Below, one piece after another: positions 14,907 through 24,162 of a DNA stretch of 64,000 nucleotides (position 1 is the first letter of the stretch; every line of letters starts with the position of its first letter). The notes beneath the pieces are model-generated. The model ran no database searches. It had not been told where the DNA came from and saw nothing but the letters and a program-made list of their open reading frames with translations. This DNA comes from Chitinophagaceae bacterium 26-R-25 (GTDB taxonomy: Bacteria > Bacteroidota > Bacteroidia > Chitinophagales > Chitinophagaceae), in NCBI GenBank assembly GCA_029906195.1, contig JARWSJ010000004.1, forward strand, positions 372,001 to 436,000, read 5' to 3'. The position numbers and the translations under genes are program-made.

Positions 14907-17714
14907 ATGAAGACAAATAAAGGAGTCAAAAAAATTATGTGGGTTGACGGACCCGCTTATCCCGAATTTTCTGACCTCAGCATTTTGGTGACGATTGCGC
15001 CCGACCAATGGGTATGGTTTAAAGTTGAGGCATGGGAGCCGGGTACAACAGAAGAAGATAAAAAGAAGGATATAACATGGATACGCGAAACTGAAGACAG
15101 GCGGATAATACTTAACCAGATGCCCATTCCGGCAACAAGCCAGTATGGGATCAAATTGTCTAAAAAACTTTGCGGGAACTATCTCTATTTTATTGAAGCG
15201 AGTCTGGAAGGTAAGCCTTACTACAACGATGCAAAAGGGCTCTATGTACAGGGATACTGCCCTCCCAAAATTGTGAGCAGCAAGTGGTGTATAAAAAATG
15301 ATGGAGAGGACGTAAGAAAAACATACACTTTTTGCTATGGACATGTCATATACTTAGGGCTGGAAACTGAAGGGATGAATGGCGAGAACGTAGTAATAGA
15401 TGTTTATAGGCGGGTACAGCACGGCGGCGGCGCAAAAGACGACCAGAAAATTTGTACCTATACCGATGTGCTGGTAATAGATGGTGAAATAAATCTGAAA
15501 ATAGGCAATACCTACCAGTGGTATGGCAAAATAAAAAAGCCTGGCAGCAAAGAAGAATTTTATGTAAAAGTAAAAGCCCATGGGAAGTATATAGACGACG
15601 GCAAAGACATCATACATGCTCGTTATCTACAAATAAAAAACGAAATTGTAAGCAAGGCTGCGGAGAGCTCCACTAGTCAAACACCGCTTAGAATTGGCAA
15701 ACCAGATGTCAATGCTGCAAGATATGAACCATGCAAATTTACAGGCATAAAAATTACAGAGCCGAAAGAGAAGCCGGTAGTCATTTTTGATCAAGGCAAA
15801 AGAATTGCGGGTGTCGTACACAGAGAAGAAAAAGTGTACCGATCCATTATTTTTAATTTTGCTGAGGATACAATAGACGCCGAATCTCAAAAGGACCTGG
15901 ATAATATTCTCGCCTTTTTATTCGAACATCAGCACACCACAATAGAATTAAATGGTTATGCCTGTGTGATAGGCAAGAAGGAAGATAACTTATCCCTCTC
16001 CAAAAGACGGGCAGATGCAGTAAAGAAATATCTGACGGACGGCAAACTTGATGGAAGCAGGATTATTTCAACAGGCTACGGAGAAATACAAGTAAGAGAT
16101 AACGATAAGAATGATTTTATTGTTGCCGCCAACGATGATCACCGTTCGCTGGATAATATAAAATATAAGGATGAGGAAAATTATAAGAATGCACGAAGAG
16201 TGGATATTAGGTTTTCTGCATTTGGGTACGATGCTGCTCCTATTGTGTATGAAACCATTGCGCCCAGCAAGGGAACCGAAAAGCATTTAACGATTGATGT
16301 AACTGATTTTGAAACTTCAAAATGCTTCCAGAGCGAAGACAAAAAGCACCAGAAACAAATACGCATTATTTCACCGGATGCTCCGGAAAAGAAAGGCGGA
16401 GTGCAAATAGATCTTCCGGTGCATTCTGCGTTGTCTGCTGTTAATGCGGCCCCCATGCAATACATCTGGCCCAAGTATAATTTGTTAGAAGGCGTGGTAG
16501 GTCACAGTGTTGATTCTGCGATTGTATATAACGGTAGTGTTCATTCATGCAGATACTTTTCAAATGGAGAACTTGAAACCTTTGTTGTTAAAGCTTATCC
16601 GGATATAAAGTGGAGCTTAAAATTCTTTTTGAATCTCACAAATGACTTAAGTGTTAAATGGCAAAACTTAGACTCATCACAACATAAAGAGTGGCAACAA
16701 AAGTCGGGAAAAATTGGAGCGGAAAGAAGATGGAAACAAAAAGATGCTTCACTTGGATTTAGCTTAAAAGCAAAATGGAACAATGACAAACAAGAGAAAG
16801 AATTAAAGTATGAATACGAAACTAAAATCAAAAAACTTTATGATGTTTTTGCTTCAGTAGGAGCATTGGCAGATGGAATTACAAATAAAACGAAAGGATG
16901 TAGCCCTACTGGAATACCTGCAACATTTGCTGTTAAGCCGCCTAATATCAGTCTAAGTGGAGATTGGTTTTTGGCTCACCCCAAAGGCAATAAAACGGTT
17001 GTTGGCACCGATGTAACAATAGCATTAAAAGCCACTCCTCTAATTGGATTGGAGATAACTATTGACTTGTTAGGAACGCTTGCATTTGTTGGCGGCGAAT
17101 TTGTCGGGGCGGGCCCAGGAGTATTACAGTTGTATCAGGAAATACAACGAACATTAAAAAAAGGCGTCACATTCGGAAACGACGATGTAGGCTTCAAAGC
17201 TAATGTTGATATCTATATGGATTTGATCATTACTCAAACTATTAATCTTGATACAGATTTCAAATTTAATACAGGAGGGAAAGCAAAAGATTCAAAATTA
17301 AAAGTGGAAGGAAGTAGTAAACTAAAACTTGAATTGAGAGTTGGGGTTAAGATAAAAGGTGAGTTGAGAGTCGCAATTGCTACCGCAACAGCTTATTTTG
17401 AAGCATCTGCATCAGGAAATGCTACAATTACATTTGGCCATACAATTAATTATGATGACGACAATGGCGGCCTTTTTTACAGGCCAATTTTGGGCTTTGA
17501 CGGCTTAAATGCGAAATATTTAGTTGAAGTAAGTGTTGGTTTAGCAATGAAGATTGTAAAGGATAAACATAAAGTGGAAGATAGCAGAGGGGGAAAATAT
17601 ACCATTGCAGAAGGTACATATCCCAATGTAATCCCGCCTTTTGATGTAGTTAAAGAACTGGAAGAAGTTTTTGGAATAAGCGCTGATATACCCTTAATTA
17701 AAAATGACAAATAA
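14907..17714 (+). CDS. Putative T6SS effector with central OmpA-like domain and novel C-terminus
   Basis: The 935-residue protein has no signal peptide. Residues ~1-300 are beta-rich and look like two or three Ig-like repeats. Residues ~308-437 form an OmpA-like peptidoglycan-binding domain, with IIFNFAEDTIDAESQKDL, the NLSLSKRRADAVKKYL helix and the closing NARRVDIRF. Residues ~470-935 match no family I know. They contain a hydrophobic segment (ATPLIGLEITIDLLGTLAFV, residues ~710-740) followed by long alternating strands (for example LKLELRVGVKIKGELRVAIA) that could form a membrane-inserting beta structure. Its position right after a PAAR-like gene and right before an array of paralogous lipoproteins suggests an envelope-acting toxin; the activity is unknown. 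Confidence 0.75.
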   Translation: MKTNKGVKKIMWVDGPAYPEFSDLSILVTIAPDQWVWFKVEAWEPGTTEEDKKKDITWIRETEDRRIILNQMPIPATSQYGIKLSKKLCGNYLYFIEASLEGKPYYNDAKGLYVQGYCPPKIVSSKWCIKNDGEDVRKTYTFCYGHVIYLGLETEGMNGENVVIDVYRRVQHGGGAKDDQKICTYTDVLVIDGEINLKIGNTYQWYGKIKKPGSKEEFYVKVKAHGKYIDDGKDIIHARYLQIKNEIVSKAAESSTSQTPLRIGKPDVNAARYEPCKFTGIKITEPKEKPVVIFDQGKRIAGVVHREEKVYRSIIFNFAEDTIDAESQKDLDNILAFLFEHQHTTIELNGYACVIGKKEDNLSLSKRRADAVKKYLTDGKLDGSRIISTGYGEIQVRDNDKNDFIVAANDDHRSLDNIKYKDEENYKNARRVDIRFSAFGYDAAPIVYETIAPSKGTEKHLTIDVTDFETSKCFQSEDKKHQKQIRIISPDAPEKKGGVQIDLPVHSALSAVNAAPMQYIWPKYNLLEGVVGHSVDSAIVYNGSVHSCRYFSNGELETFVVKAYPDIKWSLKFFLNLTNDLSVKWQNLDSSQHKEWQQKSGKIGAERRWKQKDASLGFSLKAKWNNDKQEKELKYEYETKIKKLYDVFASVGALADGITNKTKGCSPTGIPATFAVKPPNISLSGDWFLAHPKGNKTVVGTDVTIALKATPLIGLEITIDLLGTLAFVGGEFVGAGPGVLQLYQEIQRTLKKGVTFGNDDVGFKANVDIYMDLIITQTINLDTDFKFNTGGKAKDSKLKVEGSSKLKLELRVGVKIKGELRVAIATATAYFEASASGNATITFGHTINYDDDNGGLFYRPILGFDGLNAKYLVEVSVGLAMKIVKDKHKVEDSRGGKYTIAEGTYPNVIPPFDVVKELEEVFGISADIPLIKNDK

Positions 17715-17715
17715 C

Positions 17716-18315
17716 ATGAGCAAAATGAAATTTTTAAGTTTATTACTAGGACTATTTATGATGGCATCTTGCAAAGGACAAACAGATTTGTATAAATTAA
17801 AAGTTGATGAAAAGATATCTTTTGATACGAGCAAGCTAGAAAAAAATAGTGACCCCGTTTATGGCTTGAAAGGATATAGAACTGATGATTTATCGCTCTT
17901 TAAAATCGAAAATATTTCGTTGCAAAAATATGAAATACCTAATGGAAATGCTGGAGATTATAGCGAACTATATGTTTTTGTAAATAGCTATGAGGAGAAT
18001 AAGTTTATAGGATTTTACTTGAACTCTGTAAATGAAGAAGAACAAGGAAAAATTTTGGAATTCTTGAAAAGAGCGTATAAAGAACCAAAATTTTCTTCAA
18101 ACGACGCTAGCTCTATTTCAATGGCATGGTTTGATGATAACGAAAATAAATGGATATTATTGGAGCAAAATAATCATGGATTATTACGGAATGGTAAAAG
18201 TTTTAAAGCGATGGATATTATTGTTGTAAAACAGGGAACTAAGATTGAAGGAGATGAAAGATTGAAAGGAGCAACCATTTGGGATATGTTTAAATTCACA
18301 CATTTTTCAAAATAA
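17716..18315 (+). CDS. Tandem lipoprotein 1 (probable immunity)
   Basis: The ~199-residue protein has a lipoprotein signal LSLLLGLFMMASC; Cys sits about 20 residues from the ATG at 17716. An ATG at 17704 overlaps the end of the effector gene by 11 bases. The mature part starts KGQTDLYKLKVDEKISFDTS. Its sister at 18321 shares the signal, this N-terminal block and the YGLKGYRTDDLSLFKIEN block almost unchanged, while the C-terminal third is more divergent. Position right behind the OmpA-domain effector and multiplication of the gene fit immunity genes, which are often tandemly copied. The target interaction is inferred, not seen. Confidence 0.78.
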   Translation: MSKMKFLSLLLGLFMMASCKGQTDLYKLKVDEKISFDTSKLEKNSDPVYGLKGYRTDDLSLFKIENISLQKYEIPNGNAGDYSELYVFVNSYEENKFIGFYLNSVNEEEQGKILEFLKRAYKEPKFSSNDASSISMAWFDDNENKWILLEQNNHGLLRNGKSFKAMDIIVVKQGTKIEGDERLKGATIWDMFKFTHFSK

Positions 18316-18320
18316 CTAAA

Positions 18321-18917
18321 ATGAAATTTTCAAGTTTATTTCTAGGACTATTTATGATGGCATCTTGCAAAGGACAAACTGATTTGTATAAATTAAAAGT
18401 TGATGAAAAGATATCTTTTGATACCAGCAAGCTACAAAAAAGGAGTGACCCCGTTTATGGCTTGAAGGGATATAGAACTGATGATTTATCGCTCTTTAAA
18501 ATCGAAAATATTTTGCTGCAAAAATATGAAGTACCCAATGGTAATGCTGCCGACTATAGTAGGTTGTATGTTTTGGTTAATAATTATGAAGACAACAAAT
18601 TCTTAGGTTTTATAGTGAGTTCTGTAAATGAAGAGGAGCAGGATAAAATTCTAAAATTTCTAAAAAACAAATACAAAAGTCCGAAGCTATCTTCAAAAGA
18701 TGAGTATTCTTTGGCCATGGCTTGGTTTGATGGTGATGAAAACAAGTGGATACTGTTGGAACAAGACAGTTATGGCATATTACAAAACGGTAAAAGGTTT
18801 AACGCAATGAAAGTCGTTGTAGTAAAGCAGGGAACCAGGGTTGAAAACTCCAACGATGAGACTGTTTTTACAATCCTGGATAGTTTTAAAATGTCACATT
18901 TTCAAGATGATAAATAA
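18321..18917 (+). CDS. Tandem lipoprotein 2 (probable immunity)
   Basis: This 198-residue lipoprotein (signal SSLFLGLFMMASC) is the closest relative of the preceding gene, which ends 5 bases upstream. Both keep VNEEEQ(G/D)KIL and MAWFD(D/G)(N/D)ENKWILLEQ, so they probably share a fold and a partner. Substitutions are more frequent after residue ~85. There are no frameshifts or missing parts. It is cotranscribed with its neighbours and with the effector gene. Confidence 0.78.
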   Translation: MKFSSLFLGLFMMASCKGQTDLYKLKVDEKISFDTSKLQKRSDPVYGLKGYRTDDLSLFKIENILLQKYEVPNGNAADYSRLYVLVNNYEDNKFLGFIVSSVNEEEQDKILKFLKNKYKSPKLSSKDEYSLAMAWFDGDENKWILLEQDSYGILQNGKRFNAMKVVVVKQGTRVENSNDETVFTILDSFKMSHFQDDK

Positions 18918-18918
18918 C

Positions 18919-19596
18919 ATGAATAAAATGAAAATATTGAGTTTAATACTAGGACTATTTATGATGGCATCTTGCAAAGGACAAACAGATCTGGGAAATT
19001 TGAAATACGGAGAAAGGCTTTTGTCAACTGACGACTTGGAAAAAGATTATAGTGTTTACGTTCCGCTAGACGGGATTTATAGAGTAAAAAACATTGATCA
19101 ATTCAAATACTCGAATATTCCTTTAACTTCTGACAGTGTCGAATTTAAGAATGAAACTATGATTCATAGAAATTCATTAGATATAATAGTCGATTCGTAT
19201 GATAATAACCAATTCTGGGGATTTGAGCTACAGTTAGTAAATGAGAAAGTGTCGGACCGTTTTTTAGATCTGTTAATGAAAAAATATGGTACACCCTCGA
19301 AACAGTACGAGTATGTCAAAAAACAGAATAAAGACTTCCACTATTTGTGGCAAAGCAAGCCTTCAAATGAAATTATATACTTCAATAAGCATAATGAAGA
19401 TGTTCATACTTCTATGCAAGGGAAACGAAACGCTGTTTTGAGTGAAACAAGAATCATCATTTTAAAAGATGGATTGGCCGTCAAGCCAAACAAAAATGAT
19501 CCGAGAAATACCCAGGAAAAAATAGATACAATTTTAAAATCTAATCCCAAAGCTTTCGATTTATTGGAAATTTTTAAAAATCAAATTCCGGAATAA
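18919..19596 (+). CDS. Tandem lipoprotein 3 (diverged)
   Basis: The ~225-residue protein (ATG at 18919, one base after the previous stop) keeps the same signal peptide, LSLILGLFMMASCKGQTDL, almost base for base. Its mature part differs strongly from copies 1 and 2: only scattered positions such as LVNEKVSDRFLDLLMKKYG recall the VNEEEQ...FLK block. A conserved signal region joined to a diverged body suggests recombination or rapid diversification of the mature domain, as in immunity arrays. It probably recognises a different effector variant. Confidence 0.75.
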   Translation: MNKMKILSLILGLFMMASCKGQTDLGNLKYGERLLSTDDLEKDYSVYVPLDGIYRVKNIDQFKYSNIPLTSDSVEFKNETMIHRNSLDIIVDSYDNNQFWGFELQLVNEKVSDRFLDLLMKKYGTPSKQYEYVKKQNKDFHYLWQSKPSNEIIYFNKHNEDVHTSMQGKRNAVLSETRIIILKDGLAVKPNKNDPRNTQEKIDTILKSNPKAFDLLEIFKNQIPE

Positions 19597-19600
19597 TTCT

Positions 19601-19737
19601 ATGAAACAGTTATTAATTGTATTAACTGGCTTGCTTACAATAACATCTTGTAAAGGCAGCCCAATTTTAAGAACCAAAATTTAGGTGAATTTATTTCAGT
19701 TGATACAAGCCAATTTATTAAAAACAATAATTCGATT
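19601..19737 (+). pseudogene. Frameshifted and truncated fourth lipoprotein copy
   Basis: From the ATG at 19601 the sequence encodes a lipoprotein signal, MKQLLIVLTGLLTITSC, then goes out of frame after Lys-Gly and stops at 19684. If one base is restored at the Gly codon, the frame continues CKGQPNFKNQNLGEF and ISVDTSQFIKNN, which lines up with CKGQTDLYKLKVDEK and ISFDTSKLEKNS of copy 1. After about 30 mature residues the similarity ends where the next gene starts. It is thus a single-base deletion in a gene that is also cut short. Confidence 0.8.
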
Positions 19738-20505
19738 ATGAAACAATATTACGTGCTGGACTGCAGCGCATACATGTGTTATGTTGAAGTTCGAGTAAAT
19801 GACGTAGAAGTTTTTGCTCTAAATGTTGATGGACAAATGGCTACGGATATTCCTATTAATCTAGGAATATTGGAAAGCGGGATTCAAACAATAGAAGTTA
19901 GGGGTACGCCGGTGTCTGGAAAAACAGAATTAGAGCCAGGTAGCTACATCCGATATAAAGTTGTTGAACAAGATGCGGGTACTGAAAAATTTGAAGTTAA
20001 AAAGTTGTTTGACAACAACTATACCTCACCTGTTAAAAAAGGAGTGCCGTTGATTACCAACACAAGTACATTTAATGCAACAGTGCCATATAAACTAGAT
20101 GCCTGGCAGAATGGTATCAACTTAAAAAATGAAAAAAATGTAAAAGAAAAATTGGTTGCAGAATATAATAAAATTATCAATCTTATAAATGCCGGCAGTT
20201 ATGAAGCATTTATAAGTAAATACGGGAAAAGAGAGATAAATAATGCGTTGGCATTTTACTTGACACCGCAAGAGGCACAAGAAAGAATAGCGCGAATAGT
20301 CTCTGACATGAAGGCGGGATTTAAAGCTATGCCACTATCAAAAGATGTGTTTGTGGAATATTCTGCTTCTGGAAAGTTGGCATGTTTAAAAAGTTCAGAT
20401 AAAATGTCGGCATTACGTTTGGAAAATAATGAGACAGACGAGGAGTTGATTTTACAAATTAGTTTTTATATGCCTACAGGAAAGGCTGAGTTTAATCTAT
20501 TATAA
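19738..20505 (+). CDS. Hypothetical protein, possible cytosolic immunity factor
   Basis: I do not recognise this 255-residue protein as a named family. The first ~80 residues form a beta-sandwich-like part (YYVLDCSAYMCYVEVRVNDV ... IPINLGILESGIQTIEVRGT), the middle (residues ~130-185) is helical, and the C-terminal part is again mixed and ends FYMPTGKAEFNLL. Proteins with such an N-terminal sandwich followed by a helical domain are common in Bacteroidota T6SS effector-immunity loci, from memory. It has no signal peptide. Its frame runs upstream without a stop through the remnant lipoprotein, so a restored frameshift would produce a fusion. It is followed by a strong terminator. Confidence 0.65.
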   Translation: MKQYYVLDCSAYMCYVEVRVNDVEVFALNVDGQMATDIPINLGILESGIQTIEVRGTPVSGKTELEPGSYIRYKVVEQDAGTEKFEVKKLFDNNYTSPVKKGVPLITNTSTFNATVPYKLDAWQNGINLKNEKNVKEKLVAEYNKIINLINAGSYEAFISKYGKREINNALAFYLTPQEAQERIARIVSDMKAGFKAMPLSKDVFVEYSASGKLACLKSSDKMSALRLENNETDEELILQISFYMPTGKAEFNLL

Positions 20506-20533
20506 ATTACTATTCTGATAATAGAGCAACTGA

Positions 20534-20573
20534 AAACTATTTGCAAGTATTCGCGCTTGCAGATAGTTTTTGA
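20534..20573 (+). terminator. Intrinsic terminator
   Basis: A 14-bp stem (AAACTATTTGCAAG / CTTGCAGATAGTTT, one wobble) with an 8-base loop ends in TTTTT, 28 bases after the stop at 20505. Confidence 0.8.
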
Positions 20574-20620
20574 ACAATGTACTTGATTTTGATAAACATA
20601 ATTTGACCCCTATAAAGCAA

Positions 20621-20980
20621 ATGAAGAAGATGACGGTAATTCTTGCGGTTCTAAGTATCATGGGCTGTAATGGCCAAACAAAAAAAATGGATAATGAATT
20701 AGTTGGGACATGGTATGGTAATGTGATAGATTTTGACAACAAGAATCAGATTGAAAAATTGCAGATGAAGTTTACCCAAGATGGAAAGCTAACATACACG
20801 ATGGGTGAAGAAAGTAGCCTGAATACAATTCACATGATCTATTGGACAAAAGATGATGATCTATTCTCAAAAGAAAATAATTCAACTCAGCAAGTGGATA
20901 AAGCAAAATATAAGATTGAAAAGAACAAATTGATCATAGAATTTGAAGGAGTGAGAAATGAACTTATTAGAAAAGAATAG
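20621..20980 (+). CDS. Small lipocalin-like lipoprotein
   Basis: The 119-residue protein (ATG at 20621) has the lipobox LSIMGCNGQ (Cys16) and a mature domain that begins ELVGTWYGNVIDFDNKN, a pattern typical of the first strand of lipocalin-like lipoproteins, followed by alternating strands (LQMKFTQDGKLTYTM, YKIEKNKLIIEF). It shares the C-x-G-Q start of the mature protein with the upstream array but not the rest. A TTG at 20570 would add 17 residues before the signal peptide and is unlikely. It could be one more immunity protein of the island. Confidence 0.65.
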   Translation: MKKMTVILAVLSIMGCNGQTKKMDNELVGTWYGNVIDFDNKNQIEKLQMKFTQDGKLTYTMGEESSLNTIHMIYWTKDDDLFSKENNSTQQVDKAKYKIEKNKLIIEFEGVRNELIRKE

Positions 20981-21036
20981 ACTTGAACGGAATAATTGGC
21001 GTTCAGGAATATTGGGTAAAAAAAATAAAATAAATC

Positions 21037-21732
21037 ATGATAAATAAAGGTGCTGGATTGATAAGTATACTAATGATGGTTGGTTGTAGCTCTCAACCAT
21101 TGGACTTAGCAACAATAGATTTTGATCAACCTGCTGATAAATATTTGAAAGGGGTATCTTATACTACTAAAACAGACCAAAAGGGTCATTGGATAGTAAA
21201 GCACAATGGCGACGATGTTGCATTAGCTTTAAAGGACGATGGTGAAAAAGTAGTTGACTATGTTTTTATGGATGAAAGTAATACAAAGCAATTAACCTAT
21301 TCTGGGATGAAAATAAACGCACTGATTGGAGTTGATATAGTCACCTACAATGATAAAGTTTCTTATGAGCGAATAAGAATAATTAACACACAAACTAGTG
21401 AGCTGGCTAGTTATCTAAAGCAAAAGCTAGGAGAACCAACTGAAATAATAAGCGATGAAACAATGGACATAGGAACTAAAGATATACTATTTAAGTCTTT
21501 TCCAAAAAACGTAAAAGAAACAAAAGACGAGTTTGGAAATAACGTAATCGATTATCCGCAAAACACATTTTGGATTAAGGGAGAACTAATATATCAATTG
21601 ACACTTGAACCGGTAAATAATGTCGTCAATAACACTTTAAACATTATCTCAAAAAAGGCTTTCAGGGATAAGATTATAGTTGGCTATCACAACCCTGATA
21701 AACACCCGATATTGAGTAAATACCTTAACTAA
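21037..21732 (+). CDS. Lipoprotein at the end of the T6SS island
   Basis: The 231-residue protein has a short signal and a lipobox LMMVGC (Cys17), followed by SSQPLDLATIDFDQPADKYL. In the middle it contains LASYLKQKLGEPTEI, which resembles the position and style of the FLK..YK.PK block of the tandem lipoproteins, so it may be a distant member of the same family. It is the last plus-strand gene of the island; the next gene is on the other strand and belongs to a glycan locus. Function unknown. Confidence 0.65.
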   Translation: MINKGAGLISILMMVGCSSQPLDLATIDFDQPADKYLKGVSYTTKTDQKGHWIVKHNGDDVALALKDDGEKVVDYVFMDESNTKQLTYSGMKINALIGVDIVTYNDKVSYERIRIINTQTSELASYLKQKLGEPTEIISDETMDIGTKDILFKSFPKNVKETKDEFGNNVIDYPQNTFWIKGELIYQLTLEPVNNVVNNTLNIISKKAFRDKIIVGYHNPDKHPILSKYLN

Positions 21733-21787
21733 GAAATATGCAGCAGATTCAAGTACCATATTGCTTTCGGGCAACAAGGCTTTCGAC

Positions 21788-23920
21788 TCACTTGCCCGCG
21801 AGGATTTTTGAAATAATTTGTTCCTCCTTCGTTCCTGAGATTTTAAGCGGTGGATACAGATCTGATTGGTTGGTCCAGTTTTGTTCAAATAGAAAATAAT
21901 TAAATGGCGCGGAAGAGTTTTCTCCTTTCAGAGAAGCCATCGATTCAGCAATGAAATGTTCCCACCGTGGCAGATAAAAGTGCAGCATCAAACCGCTCCA
22001 TTCTTTGTTGGCATATTCGTGGAGATCGGTAGAAGGACTATCTGGCCCCCAATAGGTGATCTGCGTTTTGGCGTTTTTTATGGCCAGCTTTTTTTCAGCA
22101 GGTGTTTTTCCGAAATCACTTGCCTGCTTTAACCAGGAATATAGTTGGAAATGTTCATTGCAGCTTAACAATGAATCCTGCAATTTTATCATTGATAAAA
22201 ACAACGCAGATTTTTTTGAAAACGCATCGATATCTTTTTGCTCAAGAGCTGCTATCATATCACGGTATACGATTTCACCCTGATTGGATAGGACCTGCCG
22301 CACAAAATCTATTTTGTCAATCTGGTAGGTAGCACTGTTGCTCATCTCTTTTGAAGCGGCTACAAAAAGATTTACGCCTTCCTGTAACCTGGCCATATCG
22401 TAGTTTCTGGCCCTGGTTCCCCATGAGGAAACACTTGTCACTTTTGCAGAGGGCCTTGCACAAAAAACAGATTCGGATGGCCCTTCCTGGTATTTATCAA
22501 AACTGCTGTAGACGGTTTGTAAAAATATCTGCCATGCCTGCTCCAGCTTTTCATTCGTTTTGCCATAACGTGCAAGTACAAATGATTTGATCCAATCTTC
22601 AGCTTCTACTTTCTCTGTGTGCCATGCCATGTCCAACACAAAATCATACACAACCGGATTATTGTTTATACCCTCGGGCATTATACCAACGCCTTTCATT
22701 AGTGGAGCGAACTCGCTTTTATTGGCTCTGTTTATTTCGTTTGAAAATCGCTGTAACTTGCCATACAGGCCACTCTTGTCCCCAAAATTGGTAACTGTGC
22801 ACCAAATAAAAGGCGTGCCTTCGTACGCCTTTCGCGTTTCCCAATTTGCGGTATTTTCTCCAAATAATTCCTGCACGAGCACTTTTGATTTATCCAGTTT
22901 CGATAGTATTTGCGAGGAGGGATTGACTTGCCAGCCCATCAGCACCCACGTGCTTCCGGGAAAATATTTTTGCATTTCCTGCTGCACCAATAAACCATAA
23001 TCGGCTACCTTGATTTCTCCTGATTTTCCACCTTCGTGAAAAGGATCTCCGGCAAAATAATGAAGATCGCTGCCATACAGTTTTTTAAGCTCCTCGTAGT
23101 AAATCCCTGCAATCTTGCTGAAGGTACTGTCGGGTTTTAAAAACGCAGGGCGCTGGAAGCCTCCGGCCCATTTGCCCTGATCCAACAGGTTAACTCCTTT
23201 GTTTTTCAATGACGTTGGTGCCATGCCGTAAAATCCCTGCATCACCGGTTGCATGCCCAATGCTTTTAGTCGACCCAATATTTTTTTCTGCAAAGCCGCT
23301 TGCTGATCAATCATGCCTTGCGTGACAGGGCCTCCCCAGCCCTCGAGATTGCCCATCAGCCACCACGCCGAAAATGCAGGACCGGCGACAAATTGCGTAA
23401 TTTCTTTTTCGTTGTATCCCAGTCTTCTCAATGTGTTTTGCCAAACAGCCTCTACGCCCACAGGTGCCAACATGAGGTTTATGCCATTTAGGGCCATCCA
23501 GTCCAGTTCATGACTCATGGTATAGTTGATGGTGCAATAATTTAAAGCAAAACGAACATCGGCGTTAGAAACAATTTTTATGGGTTCATTTACCCGGGGC
23601 AATTTATCAACCGCGGATAAATTGTCGCCCATATGCGACATCGAGCGATGGCAATAATTTTTCAGGTAATAGCCAAGGCCCTTAGCCGCCGCGCTTGCGC
23701 TTGACGCAGCAATGTTGAGGCGATCGTTTTTTGTCTGTAAAATAAATACGTCCTTTCCCGCGTCACCGGAAACAGATGAAAACGAGAGGTGCCCAATAAG
23801 CCAGGGAACCCGGCGTTGTGCCAAATCCATAACAGGTTGGTAAACAGATTGCGCCTTTACGGTTATTGAAAGGAGGCACGCCATGACAGGGATAATTAAC
23901 CTTCTCAAGTTCATTTTCAT
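21788..23920 (-). CDS. Alpha-N-acetylglucosaminidase, GH89
   Basis: The ~710-residue protein is a secreted GH89 enzyme that removes terminal alpha-linked GlcNAc, as human NAGLU does in heparan sulfate degradation; bacterial relatives act on mucin-type and other glycans. It has a signal peptide (IIPVMACLLSITVKA), then the small N-terminal domain, the family block RFALNYCTINYTMSHELDW-MALNGINLMLAP near residues 120-160, and GNLEGWGGP followed by the QKKILGRLKALGMQPVMQGF segment. Starts at 23935, 23920 and 23914 are possible; I use 23920. It lies divergently from the ECF sigma factor gene, so it may belong to that locus. Confidence 0.92.
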   Translation of the reverse strand: MKMNLRRLIIPVMACLLSITVKAQSVYQPVMDLAQRRVPWLIGHLSFSSVSGDAGKDVFILQTKNDRLNIAASSASAAAKGLGYYLKNYCHRSMSHMGDNLSAVDKLPRVNEPIKIVSNADVRFALNYCTINYTMSHELDWMALNGINLMLAPVGVEAVWQNTLRRLGYNEKEITQFVAGPAFSAWWLMGNLEGWGGPVTQGMIDQQAALQKKILGRLKALGMQPVMQGFYGMAPTSLKNKGVNLLDQGKWAGGFQRPAFLKPDSTFSKIAGIYYEELKKLYGSDLHYFAGDPFHEGGKSGEIKVADYGLLVQQEMQKYFPGSTWVLMGWQVNPSSQILSKLDKSKVLVQELFGENTANWETRKAYEGTPFIWCTVTNFGDKSGLYGKLQRFSNEINRANKSEFAPLMKGVGIMPEGINNNPVVYDFVLDMAWHTEKVEAEDWIKSFVLARYGKTNEKLEQAWQIFLQTVYSSFDKYQEGPSESVFCARPSAKVTSVSSWGTRARNYDMARLQEGVNLFVAASKEMSNSATYQIDKIDFVRQVLSNQGEIVYRDMIAALEQKDIDAFSKKSALFLSMIKLQDSLLSCNEHFQLYSWLKQASDFGKTPAEKKLAIKNAKTQITYWGPDSPSTDLHEYANKEWSGLMLHFYLPRWEHFIAESMASLKGENSSAPFNYFLFEQNWTNQSDLYPPLKISGTKEEQIISKILAGK

Positions 23921-24162
23921 AAATATTGACAACATGTATGTAAATCGTTAAACCGGAATTTATTCACAAAGCAATGATATTGTTTTTATCTGAAATAGGC
24001 CACCCGGCTGAGTTTTAGCGCTATGTCATGGTGTGTTTACAATCATTTAATATAACCATTTAAAAGTAATATACCACATTTGCGGCAACAATATTTTACG
24101 CAAACGTTTGTTTTCGTTTTATAAAAAAAAGGTTTGCATATTACTACAGTAAAACATTTCCG

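Noticed and set aside
18841-18918. Upstream extension of the third tandem lipoprotein
   Set aside because: The longer frame starts inside the previous gene and would hide the lipoprotein signal; the ATG at 18919 gives a proper signal peptide.
1-21732. Prophage or contractile-injection (eCIS) particle
   Set aside because: Sheath, tube and spike genes could suggest a phage tail, but TssB/TssC/TssD types, DUF4280 tips, a Tle1 lipase and lipoprotein immunity genes fit a T6SS; no capsid, terminase or integrase is present.
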